Source of the DNA: Bacteroidales bacterium | GTDB lineage: Bacteria; Bacteroidota; Bacteroidia; Bacteroidales; VadinHA17 | NCBI GenBank assembly: GCA_017882245.1 | Contig: JADGPV010000052.1 | Coordinates: 1 to 19,986 of the forward strand | Direction of reading: 5' to 3' | DNA length: 19,986 bases | Shown: positions 1 through 7,427 of the stretch, piece after piece | Position numbering within the stretch: the first letter of the stretch is position 1 | How the letters are laid out: every line of letters begins with the position of its first letter | Notes under the pieces: model-generated | Database searches by the model: none | Told to the model about the DNA's origin: nothing | Seen by the model: the letters and a program-made list of their open reading frames with translations, nothing else | Translations under genes and position numbers: made by a program

Positions 1-1285
1 ACGACGCCGTTACCCCTGCCGGTAAACCCACGGCTGCTCCTATGTCCGTCGCTCCTGTAGTCGTATGTGTTATCGCCGTCAGAGGCGTATTGATACACAA
101 CGTAGGCGTAGAGGATCCCGCACTTACTGTATTGAATGTGGTCACCGTGATCGTGCCTGTGGCACTGACACTGCCGCATCCACCTGTCAACGGGATACTG
201 TAATTAAACACTCCTGATGCCGTAGGTGTACCACTGATCGTGATAGTATTCGCTGCCCACGCTGCTGTTACTCCTGCCGGTAAACCAGTGGCTGATCCTA
301 TGCCTGTCGCTCCTGTAGTCGTATGTGTTATCGCCGTCAGAGGCGTATTGATACACAACGTCGGAGTAGACGAGCCTGCACTTGCTGTATTGACTATCGC
401 CGTAATTTCCGCCTGACCGGTCATCTGTCTGTCTCCGGCTACATTAGTACCTGTAACAGTATAAATAGCCTGAGTCTGATTGCCAAAAGAGATGACACCC
501 CCATCACCGGCCAACGTAGGAATCTGGGCAACACCATCTTTATAGAGGGTATAGGTCACACCTGTTTCTGATCCTGACAATCCAACAGGCAAGCCCACTC
601 CACCCTCACAATATGATCCGGTTCCGGTAACATTGAATACTGCAGGAAGCGTCTCATTTAGAAGTGGATTACCATCAACGATTGCATTTGTTCCAGGTGT
701 AACGGTTAACGGGGTATCGACGGCATTGATATATGCGTTTACCTTGGTTGGATAAAGAGGTGAGATAACAGTACTTGAACAGAAAATAAGATTTGGCGTA
801 GTATTCGGAGCAAAATTGACTGTGCTTGTCAGGATGAAATGTGTAAGAAGTGTCCCATAATCAGATGTTGAAATAATTGTTCCTTCTCCTGCCCCCGGAG
901 GTACTGGTGGACCACTGTTTGCAGCAAGCCTGATAAGAGTCAGTCCCGGATACCCCGCCAATGAACTTACTACATCCGGTGCAGATGTAAACTGTTGATC
1001 CGCTTTAAGTCCCGAACCATCATTATCAATTGTGGCCGAAAGAGTTCCTATACTATAAATCGAGGAATTTAACAGAAACCCCAGCTGGCAGCTGGCTAAC
1101 TCAAATGGCTGCAGCGCATCAGTGTCAAGAAGGTACACATCGAACTCCAAGGTGTTAGATGTTTTTTGTGTCACATTCCTTACTGACAGCTCAAAATCCT
1201 CAACTGCAGCATGACCAGCCGTACTCGTCAGCACCATCAGAGTCAGAAACATATATCCAACCCGTGTATTGATTAAACTTTTCAT
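1..1285 (-). CDS. Secreted multi-repeat surface protein, 5' part only
   Basis: An open minus-strand frame runs from ATG at 1285 to the window edge without a stop (428 codons seen), so the C-terminus is missing. Residues 1-26 form a Sec signal peptide (MKSL..., hydrophobic core, likely cleavage after GHA). About 27-210 is a beta-rich region resembling the cohesin-like domain at the front of many Bacteroidota secreted proteins. About 217-300 is an Ig-like module (GSYCEGG...VTYTLYKDG). From about 297 an 86-residue unit (258 bases) begins and repeats: one full copy and part of a second are visible, each with TLCINTPLTAITHTTTGAT and GLPAGVTA. The full unit also shows ISGTPTASG and GGCGSVSATG. Bases 48-103 and 306-361 are identical, indicating recent duplication. 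By family analogy it would carry a type IX sorting domain at the unseen C-terminus; that is inference. Role probably adhesion or cell surface; exact function unknown. All plus-strand frames here are shadows. Confidence 0.85.
   Translation of the reverse strand, partial: MKSLINTRVGYMFLTLMVLTSTAGHAAVEDFELSVRNVTQKTSNTLEFDVYLLDTDALQPFELASCQLGFLLNSSIYSIGTLSATIDNDGSGLKADQQFTSAPDVVSSLAGYPGLTLIRLAANSGPPVPPGAGEGTIISTSDYGTLLTHFILTSTVNFAPNTTPNLIFCSSTVISPLYPTKVNAYINAVDTPLTVTPGTNAIVDGNPLLNETLPAVFNVTGTGSYCEGGVGLPVGLSGSETGVTYTLYKDGVAQIPTLAGDGGVISFGNQTQAIYTVTGTNVAGDRQMTGQAEITAIVNTASAGSSTPTLCINTPLTAITHTTTGATGIGSATGLPAGVTAAWAANTITISGTPTASGVFNYSIPLTGGCGSVSATGTITVTTFNTVSAGSSTPTLCINTPLTAITHTTTGATDIGAAVGLPAGVTAS
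2..397 (-). repeat. In-gene tandem repeat, 258-base period
   Basis: The segment around 48-103 recurs identically at 306-361, an offset of 258 bases (86 codons). The rest of the unit is similar but diverged: for example ATGIGSATGLPAGVTA against ATDIGAAVGLPAGVTA. The array continues past the left edge, so copy number cannot be judged. Each unit carries Cys in TLCINT and the complete one also in GGCGSV, which could form a disulfide per module after export. Confidence 0.85.
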
Positions 1286-1380
1286 AATCAATTACATTAT
1301 TTTGAATCAGCCAAAATCATATTACCCATACAACTAGGTAAAAACCAAGATGTCAAAACTTTGGATTTGCTCAGAAAACA

Positions 1381-1598
1381 GAGCATAACGTATTGATTGT
1401 CTTGTGGTTACAGATTTATCCTGATTGGATTTTCGTACACCTTCGTTTCGTCAGTCACACTGACCGGACTGCTGTTGCGAGCCTGCCGTAAACGTCCCAG
1501 GCTCCTCTTAAAAGAGCTGCGCACACTTAATATCCAACTTGCAGGATTTACTCTCACTATCGCTTTGATAATGAGATCAATTGAATAAAATTATGCTC
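1381..1598. ncRNA. Candidate structured non-coding RNA (strand not resolved)
   Basis: Seven or more helices nest without conflict in 218 bases. P1a GAGCATAA 1381-1388 pairs with TTATGCTC 1591-1598. P1b ATTGAT 1392-1397 pairs with ATCAAT 1576-1581. P2a ATCCTG 1418-1423 pairs with CAGGAT 1542-1547. P2b TTGGAT 1425-1430 pairs with ATCCAA 1532-1537. P3 is GTCAGT-cac-ACTGAC 1450-1464. P4 GAGCCTG 1479-1485 pairs with CAGGCTC 1498-1504. P5 is CTCTT-aa-AAGAG 1505-1516. P6 is CTCA-c-TATC, loop gcttt, GATA-a-TGAG, 1553-1575. GGAC 1466-1469 could pair with GTCC 1494-1497 in the P4 loop as a pseudoknot. I do not see signatures of RNase P RNA, tmRNA, SRP RNA or a tRNA. A closing stem, a wide internal loop and a side hairpin faintly recall 6S RNA, but the branched apical part does not fit. 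Either strand could be transcribed. Confidence 0.5.
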
Positions 1599-1769
1599 AG
1601 CCTTTACAAAATCAAACTTCTAAATTAAAAGAATTGCATCATATTTCAGCTTTAATTTGACCAAATTGTTCTATTCATCCATAAAATACCCCCTTTTTAA
1701 GACAAAGCTCCCTGCCCTGATTTTCAGAGTATAATAAAGACACAACTTTTCAGTTTTTAATAACAAAGG

Positions 1770-1800
1770 TTGTATTTTCAATTCTTTAAAATTAAATTTA
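1770..1800 (+). promoter_or_regulatory. Putative Bacteroidota-type promoter of the lysine-rich small gene
   Basis: TTG at 1770-1772, a 20-base spacer, then TAAATTTA at 1793-1800, which is 7 of 8 to the TAnnTTTG -7 consensus of this phylum. It would give a leader of about 55-60 bases containing the hairpin GCAGG-gccctt-CCTGC (1813-1828). The region is AT-rich, so a chance match is possible. Confidence 0.35.
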
Positions 1801-1864
1801 TCACGATTGAATGCAGGGCCCTTCCTGCCATAAATAATTAACTGTTAATCATAATACTAAGGTC

Positions 1865-1966
1865 ATGACAAAAGGACTTGTAACAAAGAAAAGCCAGAAG
1901 AAAGAGCCGACGAAAAGCCTGAAGGAAAAGCGTAAAGAAAAAAAGGAAAAGAAAAACGCTAAATAG
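1865..1966 (+). CDS. Very small lysine-rich protein (33 aa)
   Basis: ATG at 1865 opens a 33-codon frame ending TAG at 1964-1966. The product starts MTKGLVTKKSQKKEPTKSL and continues as an almost unbroken run of Lys, Glu and Arg ending KKNAK. Fifteen of 33 residues are Lys, with no hydrophobic stretch after residue 6, so it is a soluble, strongly basic peptide. Short basic proteins with this MxKGxxxKK...EPxKxxKEK layout occur as conserved hypotheticals in Bacteroidota, from memory of the family; the function is not known, and nucleic-acid or ribosome binding is only a guess from charge. Support for being real: a promoter-like pair 65 bases upstream, a coherent composition, and no competing gene on either strand. 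It stands alone between the candidate RNA and the histidine kinase. No Shine-Dalgarno is visible, as expected here. Confidence 0.6.
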   Translation: MTKGLVTKKSQKKEPTKSLKEKRKEKKEKKNAK

Positions 1967-2002
1967 TATACTTCATTCCGGGTTCGGCCTGGTACAAATA
2001 TC

Positions 2003-2049
2003 CTGTCTCTGTGCCGGAAGACAGATTGAAGGTCACGTAAATAAGTGAC
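2003..2049. repeat. Two short inverted repeats upstream of the histidine kinase
   Basis: CTGTCT (2003-2008) and AGACAG (2019-2024) form a 6-bp stem with a 10-base loop. GTCAC (2032-2036) and GTGAC (2045-2049) form a 5-bp stem with an 8-base loop, followed by T-rich sequence. They may end transcription of the small gene or act as operator-like sites for the kinase gene; the stems are short and neither role is shown. Confidence 0.3.
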
Positions 2050-2102
2050 ATGTTATTTTATTACCTTCGTTAACCGGCTGGAAGAGAAATTTCAGGCGCC
2101 AG

Positions 2103-4652
2103 ATGAAAATAAATCCCAAGAATTCTCCTTTTCCCTGGACATCCGTGAGTGTGCTGACTTTAATGGCAGTTATACTTACGATCTTAATAATTATATATTC
2201 ATCCGGACAAAAAAAACGAATAAAAACCGATGCCGCCACCGAGATGGAGGCCGTCGCACAACTTAAGGCCTTCCAGATATCTCACTGGAGAAGTGAAAAA
2301 CTGAACGACGCCAGGCTCATCCATGAAAACATCACCCTCGTTGAACATATTGATGCCATGTTCATCAAGGAAAAAAACAATTGGGAGAAGTCGAGACTGA
2401 CCCAGCTTCTCACAACCCTGATAGAAAACTATGACTTCGGTGGTGCTGTCCTGCTGGATGCCGGCGGCAGACCGGGACTGGCTGTTCCGAAAGAGGAGGC
2501 TGTCACAGGTGATTACCTCAGGTCAAGCATTACCAGCCTGATCTCCAAACCCGAAATCACCCTCTCGGAATTTCATACTGCATCATCAGTTCCCTATCTT
2601 CACCTCGATCTGATGATACCTATGACAATGCCTCACGAGGGCGATACCGTTCTGGCGGGTATTCTTGTAATACGTATCGATCCTGAGAAAGAGCTTTTTC
2701 CTCTTATTTCCACATGGCCCACGCCAGGAAAAACATCGGAATGCATTCTGTTTCGTTTTAAAGGCGATTCGGTCATTTATCTTAACGGTTCAAGACTTGC
2801 AGGTTATGATAAAGTTATAACCTTCCCTGCCGGCGAGATGGAGCTCAGCGCACTTAATCCCCCATCTGAAAATCAGGAAGTAAAAACCTACATCGATTAT
2901 ACCGGAACCGAAGTAGTTGCTTCTGTGAAACAGGTTCCCGGTACCGACTGGTACCTCGCAGCGAAGAAGGAGACCCCTGAAATCCTTTACAGGTTTAACA
3001 GCGAAATTACCATGCTGTGGCTGATCATGGGTCTCATCTATCTCGCACTGGCAAGCATAGGTTACCTTATAGTCAAATCGACAAAAGCACGATACCTCCG
3101 GGAAAAATACAGGGAAGACCTTAACCGACAGGCCATCATGAAGCATTTTGACTTTGTGATGAAACATGGAAATGATATCATCCTGCTGATAGACAGCGAT
3201 TTTAATATTGTCGAAGCCAATGAGCGAGCAGTAGAGACTTACGGGTATTCCCGCGATAAGCTTATTGGAACAAGTATTTCTGAAATACAGGCGCCCACAG
3301 AAGGTCCCGCGCTTTCCAAACATATCCAGGAGCTTAGCAGCAAGGGTTCGTCTTATATAGAAACCGTCCATGAACGCAGTGACGGAACAACCTTCCCAAT
3401 TGAAATAAGTGCCTACACAGTTGAGGTTGATGGCACTAAATTTTACCAGAGCATCGGCCGTAATATAACTGAACGCAAGCGCTCCGAGGAGGAGATGAAG
3501 GAGAGCAATAAGAAACTAAGCACCATCATCAATAACCTCAGGGGAGTGGTATTCCGCTGTGACAATGACACCGACTGGACCATGCAGTATATAAGCGACG
3601 GCATCTATGAGCTTGCCGGCTATCTTCCCAATGAGTTCATTGGTAATAAGATACGATCGTTTACATCGATTATTGATCCGGAAGACAAGCAGAGAGTGTG
3701 GGACCAGATCCATGACGCTCTCAGTACCGGATATCTCTACACCATCGAATATCGTATCATTACTTCGGCAGGAAATAAAAAATGGGTTTGGGAAAGAGGC
3801 CGCGGCTATTACGAGAGTGATAAACTGGTGGCTCTGGAAGGCTTTATATCTGACATAACCGACAGAAAACGGATCGAGGAAGAGCTGATCAGGGCAAGGG
3901 ACAAGGCTGAACAGAGCGATAAACTCAAGACGGCCTTCCTTCATAATATCTCACATGAGATACGAACCCCCATGAATGCCATCGTGGGTTTCACCACCCT
4001 TCTCGACTCACCTGACATTACGGAAGAAAGCCGCAGACAGTATATTGACATAATTTATCAGTCGAGCAATCAGCTTCTCTCAATCATTACAGACATCGTT
4101 GACATCTCCAATATTGAAACGGGACTGGTGAAAGTATTGCGCACTGACGTCAACCTGAATACCCTGATCAGGAACCTTTATGACCAGTACCGTTTGCGTG
4201 CACAGCAGCAGGGGTTGGTACTCCGTTTCACCACGCACCTTGATGACAATCAGTCAAGTGTGCTTACTGATGAAACCAAAATTATCCAGATCTTCTCCAA
4301 CCTTCTTAACAATGCACTGAGGTTCACAAAGGAAGGAAGAATCGAGTTCGGGTACGTCGTCAGGGGAGATATGGTGGAGTTTTTTGTCAGCGACACCGGG
4401 ATAGGTATCACACCAGAGAACCAGGTTAAAGTCTTCGACCGTTTTTTCCAGGTGGAAACCCCAAGCTCAAAGCATTTCAGCGGCACCGGCCTGGGACTCT
4501 CTATATCAAAAGCTTATGCTGAGCTTCTCGGAGGTTCAATATGGCTCAATTCAACACCAGGGGAAGGGTCAACGTTTTGCTTCTCCATACCTTATACAAA
4601 GCCTCCGGAGGCAATGCCCGTACAACAGAAAAGCCGCAAGACCAAAACTTAA
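2103..4652 (+). CDS. Membrane-bound sensor histidine kinase with two PAS domains
   Basis: 849 residues. Transmembrane helix 1 lies at about 15-34 and helix 2 at about 302-325, bracketing a roughly 260-residue outside domain that is probably a Cache-like ligand sensor (GLAVP...VLAGILVIRIDP, GTDWYLAAKKE). Two cytoplasmic PAS domains follow: about 344-460 (NDIILLIDSDFNIVEAN...GYSRDKLIG, ending GRNITERKR) and about 470-590 (WTMQYISDGIYELAGY, ending ISDITDRKR). The HisKA H-box HNISHEIRTPMNA has the phosphorylated His at 618. The ATPase domain has an N-box (NLLNNALRF, near 736), DTGIGI (764), FDRFFQ and GTGLGLSISK (794). There is no receiver domain and no response-regulator gene in the window, so the partner is encoded elsewhere. 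The signal sensed cannot be read from sequence. The ATG at 2103 is directly before the first membrane helix. Its stop lies 9 bases from the convergent aspS stop. Confidence 0.9.
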   Translation: MKINPKNSPFPWTSVSVLTLMAVILTILIIIYSSGQKKRIKTDAATEMEAVAQLKAFQISHWRSEKLNDARLIHENITLVEHIDAMFIKEKNNWEKSRLTQLLTTLIENYDFGGAVLLDAGGRPGLAVPKEEAVTGDYLRSSITSLISKPEITLSEFHTASSVPYLHLDLMIPMTMPHEGDTVLAGILVIRIDPEKELFPLISTWPTPGKTSECILFRFKGDSVIYLNGSRLAGYDKVITFPAGEMELSALNPPSENQEVKTYIDYTGTEVVASVKQVPGTDWYLAAKKETPEILYRFNSEITMLWLIMGLIYLALASIGYLIVKSTKARYLREKYREDLNRQAIMKHFDFVMKHGNDIILLIDSDFNIVEANERAVETYGYSRDKLIGTSISEIQAPTEGPALSKHIQELSSKGSSYIETVHERSDGTTFPIEISAYTVEVDGTKFYQSIGRNITERKRSEEEMKESNKKLSTIINNLRGVVFRCDNDTDWTMQYISDGIYELAGYLPNEFIGNKIRSFTSIIDPEDKQRVWDQIHDALSTGYLYTIEYRIITSAGNKKWVWERGRGYYESDKLVALEGFISDITDRKRIEEELIRARDKAEQSDKLKTAFLHNISHEIRTPMNAIVGFTTLLDSPDITEESRRQYIDIIYQSSNQLLSIITDIVDISNIETGLVKVLRTDVNLNTLIRNLYDQYRLRAQQQGLVLRFTTHLDDNQSSVLTDETKIIQIFSNLLNNALRFTKEGRIEFGYVVRGDMVEFFVSDTGIGITPENQVKVFDRFFQVETPSSKHFSGTGLGLSISKAYAELLGGSIWLNSTPGEGSTFCFSIPYTKPPEAMPVQQKSRKTKT

Positions 4653-4661
4653 GATTTACCG

Positions 4662-6419
4662 TTATTTCTTTTCCTTCTTTATCTCTATTCCAAGCTCATC
4701 AAGCTGCTCCTGCTTTATTGATGAAGGAGTATCTATCATGATATCACGTGCCTGGTTATTTTTCGGGAAGGCGATGAAGTCGCGAATGGTTTCCGAGCCT
4801 CCCAGCATGGCAGCCCATCTGTCGAAGCCGAAGGCGATGCCGCCATGAGGGGGCGCACCGTATCTGAAGGCATTCAGAAGGAAGCCAAACTGCTTTTGCG
4901 CCTCTTCGTCACTGAGCCCGAGGGTTTTGAACATCAGCGACTGTGTCTCCGGGTCATGGATACGAATTGAGCCCCCGCCTATCTCGGTTCCGTTTATCAC
5001 AAGGTCATATGCATTTGCATGAACCCTTCCGGGGTTTGTACGCATGTACTCCATATCTTCAGGCTTCGGAGCAGTGAAGGGGTGATGCTTGGCGTAAAAA
5101 CGTTTTGTTTCCTCATCCCATTCCAGCAGCGGAAAATCGGTCACCCACAATGGTGAATAGCTTGAAGCATCCCTGTAGCCCAGCCGGCGTCCCAGCTCAA
5201 GACGAAGCTCCCCCAGTGCTGCGAGGGTCTTTTCTTTGTTCCCAGCCATTATCAGAAGAAGATCACCCTCGGTCGCTTTCATTATATCCGCAAAACGTTT
5301 CAGGTCATCGGCACTATAAAATTTGTCTATAGATGATTTCACTGAACCGTCAGCCTCAACGCGCGCATATACAAGTCCCTTTGCCCCTATCTGCGGACGT
5401 TTAACAAATTCAGTAAGTTCGTCAAGCTGTCTGCGTGTATACTCTGCGCACCGCGAAGCGCAAATACCTCCGACATATTCAGCGCTGTCAAAGACAGCAA
5501 AGTTTTTGCCTCTGACCGCTTCAGTTATCTCAATAATTTTCATTCCGAAGCGTATATCAGGTTTGTCAGAACCGTAATTTCTCATCGCTTCATCGTACGA
5601 TATCCGGGGGAATGGGCCATCGAACTCAATTCCTTTGATCTCACGGAAAAGATGGCGTGCCAGGCCTTCAAAAGTGCTCAGGATGTCATCCTGGTGCACA
5701 AATGACATTTCACAGTCAATCTGTGTAAACTCAGGCTGGCGGTCAGCACGCAGGTCCTCATCACGGAAGCATTTCACGATCTGGAAATATTTGTCAAACC
5801 CGGCTACCATGAGCAGCTGCTTGAATGTCTGAGGACTCTGCGGAAGGGCATAGAACTCACCGTGATGCAGCCGCGAGGGTACTACGTAGTCACGTGCACC
5901 CTCAGGGGTTGACTTGATAAGGACCGGCGTCTCCACCTCAATGAAACCCTGTCCGTCAAGATAACGCCTGACCTCCTGTGCCATTTTATGTCGAAGAATA
6001 ATATTAGACCGTACATTCTGGCGGCGAAGGTCGAGGTACCGGTATTTCATTCTCAGCTCATCCCCTCCGTCAGTATTTTCTTCAATTGTGAAAGGAGGTA
6101 TATCCGATGTATTCAGTACGGTAATATTTTCCGCAATTATCTCAATGTCACCTGTTGCAAGTCTGGGATTCTTATTACTTCGTTCAGCTACAATGCCGGT
6201 GACCTGTACCACGAATTCACGACCCAGTTTCCTGGCCTGCATGCAGAGGTCAGAATTGATTTCCAGATTAAAGACAAGCTGTGTTATTCCGTAACGGTCA
6301 CGCAGGTCAACAAAGGTCATTCCACCCAGATCTCTTGATCGCTGAATCCATCCCGACAGTGTGACCTTTTCCCCTTTATTGCTGATTACCAGCTCTCCGC
6401 ATGTGTGTGTCCTGTACAT
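4662..6419 (-). CDS. aspS: Aspartyl-tRNA synthetase
   Basis: 585 residues, full length for the bacterial enzyme, which charges tRNA-Asp with aspartate in the cytoplasm. An N-terminal OB-fold anticodon-binding domain occupies about 1-110 (VTLSGWIQRSRDLGG). Class II catalytic elements follow: QSPQTFKQLLM (194-204), motif 2 CFRDEDLRADRQPEFTQID (217-235) and motif 3 GGIAFGFDRWAAMLGG (526-541). The bacterial GAD insertion lies at about 290-415. Leu31 in RSRDLGG is at the position that is Leu in tRNA-Asp-specific enzymes and commonly His in non-discriminating ones, so I infer a discriminating enzyme. ATG at 6419 gives the canonical N-terminus. It is divergent from the cation transporter and convergent with the kinase; there is no room for an intrinsic terminator between the two stop codons. 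Confidence 0.98.
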   Translation of the reverse strand: MYRTHTCGELVISNKGEKVTLSGWIQRSRDLGGMTFVDLRDRYGITQLVFNLEINSDLCMQARKLGREFVVQVTGIVAERSNKNPRLATGDIEIIAENITVLNTSDIPPFTIEENTDGGDELRMKYRYLDLRRQNVRSNIILRHKMAQEVRRYLDGQGFIEVETPVLIKSTPEGARDYVVPSRLHHGEFYALPQSPQTFKQLLMVAGFDKYFQIVKCFRDEDLRADRQPEFTQIDCEMSFVHQDDILSTFEGLARHLFREIKGIEFDGPFPRISYDEAMRNYGSDKPDIRFGMKIIEITEAVRGKNFAVFDSAEYVGGICASRCAEYTRRQLDELTEFVKRPQIGAKGLVYARVEADGSVKSSIDKFYSADDLKRFADIMKATEGDLLLIMAGNKEKTLAALGELRLELGRRLGYRDASSYSPLWVTDFPLLEWDEETKRFYAKHHPFTAPKPEDMEYMRTNPGRVHANAYDLVINGTEIGGGSIRIHDPETQSLMFKTLGLSDEEAQKQFGFLLNAFRYGAPPHGGIAFGFDRWAAMLGGSETIRDFIAFPKNNQARDIMIDTPSSIKQEQLDELGIEIKKEKK

Positions 6420-6438
6420 TTCAATCTTGTTGAAGAAA

Positions 6439-6446
6439 CAAAAATA
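6439..6446 (-). promoter_or_regulatory. Putative -7 box of aspS
   Basis: On the minus strand this reads TATTTTTG, a perfect TAnnTTTG, 19 bases upstream of the aspS ATG. A TTTA element lies 17 bases further upstream where a TTTG -33 box is expected. The 122-base divergent spacer (6420-6541) holds the upstream signals for both aspS and the cation transporter. Confidence 0.45.
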
Positions 6447-6541
6447 AGAATTATTCCCGGTAATAAACGGTAATAACTTTCCACTTCAATTTTCGTCTCT
6501 TTTTTCTAAAATTGCAAAAATTCCGTATTCGTTTCCTTATT

Positions 6542-7396
6542 ATGGCCAGCACCCTTAAAACCAAGACAGCAAGGCTTTCGGTGATGTCAAACAGTCTGCT
6601 CATCATCATGAAACTTACTGTCGGCCTGTTGTCAAATTCTGTCAGTATCCTGTCGGAAGCCATTCACTCATCCCTTGATCTTGTAGCTGCCATAATAGCC
6701 TATTTTGCAGTCAGGGTCTCCGGTAACCCAGCAGACGAAAGGCACCCCTACGGTCATGGTAAAACTGAGAACGTTTCCGGCGTCATCGAGGCGATACTCA
6801 TATTTATAGCCTCGACCTGGATCATCATCGAAGCAATACGCAAATTAATCCATCCGGAAAAGCCAGGTGTGCTTGGACTGGGTGTACTCGTAATGGCTAT
6901 ATCCGCAGTTATAAACACCCTTGTCTCGCGAAGACTTTATAAAGTAGCTCATATGACTGATTCAGTTGCTCTAGAAGCTGATGCCCTGCATCTAAAAACT
7001 GACGTCATCACCTCTGCAGGTGTTGCTGTAGGGCTTTCTTTGATGTGGATAACAGGATGGCATATTCTTGACCCTATTATCGCTCTCGGCGTAGCAATGC
7101 TTATTATATATGAATCATACATGTTACTGAAAAAGGCCTTCTCTCCGTTGCTTGACACCGCTATCGCGCCTGATGAACTGGCAAAAGTAGAAGCCCTGCT
7201 TAAGGAGATGAACGCCACCTATCACAGCCTGCGTAGCCGTGCTGCCGGTCACCAGAGATTTGTTGAGTTCCATCTTGAAGTCCCGGCTGGTGAAACCATT
7301 GAGGTTATCCACCGGCAGTGTGACCTGATAGAGGAACGTCTCGAGCGCGAATTCAGAGATATAAGTGTTGTAATACATCCTGAACCTAAAAACTGA
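6542..7396 (+). CDS. Cation diffusion facilitator family transporter
   Basis: 284 residues from ATG 6542; the frame is open from TTG 6512, but ATG with MASTLKTKTARLSVMSN is the more typical start. An inner-membrane antiporter family that exports Zn2+ or related divalent metals in exchange for protons. Six membrane helices are seen at about 12-32, 33-57, 78-100, 109-130, 148-170 and 172-192. Metal-site residues are His42 and Asp46 (HSSLD, helix 2) and His150 and Asp154 (HLKTD, helix 5), the His/Asp-His/Asp arrangement common in zinc transporters; exact metal is inference. HPYGHGKTE (68-76) is the conserved loop after helix 2. The C-terminal cytoplasmic dimerisation domain, about 205-284, has GHQRFVEFHLEVP. 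tadA follows 31 bases later and may be co-transcribed. Confidence 0.93.
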   Translation: MASTLKTKTARLSVMSNSLLIIMKLTVGLLSNSVSILSEAIHSSLDLVAAIIAYFAVRVSGNPADERHPYGHGKTENVSGVIEAILIFIASTWIIIEAIRKLIHPEKPGVLGLGVLVMAISAVINTLVSRRLYKVAHMTDSVALEADALHLKTDVITSAGVAVGLSLMWITGWHILDPIIALGVAMLIIYESYMLLKKAFSPLLDTAIAPDELAKVEALLKEMNATYHSLRSRAAGHQRFVEFHLEVPAGETIEVIHRQCDLIEERLEREFRDISVVIHPEPKN

Positions 7397-7427
7397 TACA
7401 CTGGCATCCAGGGATGATGAATATTAT

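Larger units (their letters stand above)
1286..1864. other. Gene-poor intergenic region
   Basis: 579 bases between the divergently transcribed surface protein gene and a 33-codon gene. It has low GC apart from the island at about 1430-1530, which lies inside the self-complementary segment 1381-1598 listed separately. The only frame of any size (TTG at 1397 to 1588) has no recognisable content and is best explained as chance. The right end holds a promoter-like pair and a small hairpin in front of the lysine-rich gene. Confidence 0.6.

Noticed and set aside
2..397. CRISPR or non-coding satellite repeat
   Set aside because: The 258-base period is a multiple of three inside an open frame with conserved protein modules.
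323..571. 82-codon plus-strand frame
   Set aside because: Lies antisense to the continuous signal-peptide-bearing repeat protein on the minus strand; its Arg/Thr-rich product is a shadow.
1397..1588. 63-codon plus-strand frame with TTG start in the gene-poor region
   Set aside because: No start context, no recognisable motif, and it lies entirely within the self-complementary segment, which explains its sequence better.
1381..1598. RNase P RNA, tmRNA or SRP RNA
   Set aside because: None of the universally conserved signature sequences of these RNAs was found on either strand, and length or layout does not fit.
4653..4661. Terminator between the convergent kinase and aspS
   Set aside because: Only 9 bases separate the stops and no hairpin is visible; termination must occur inside the opposite gene.
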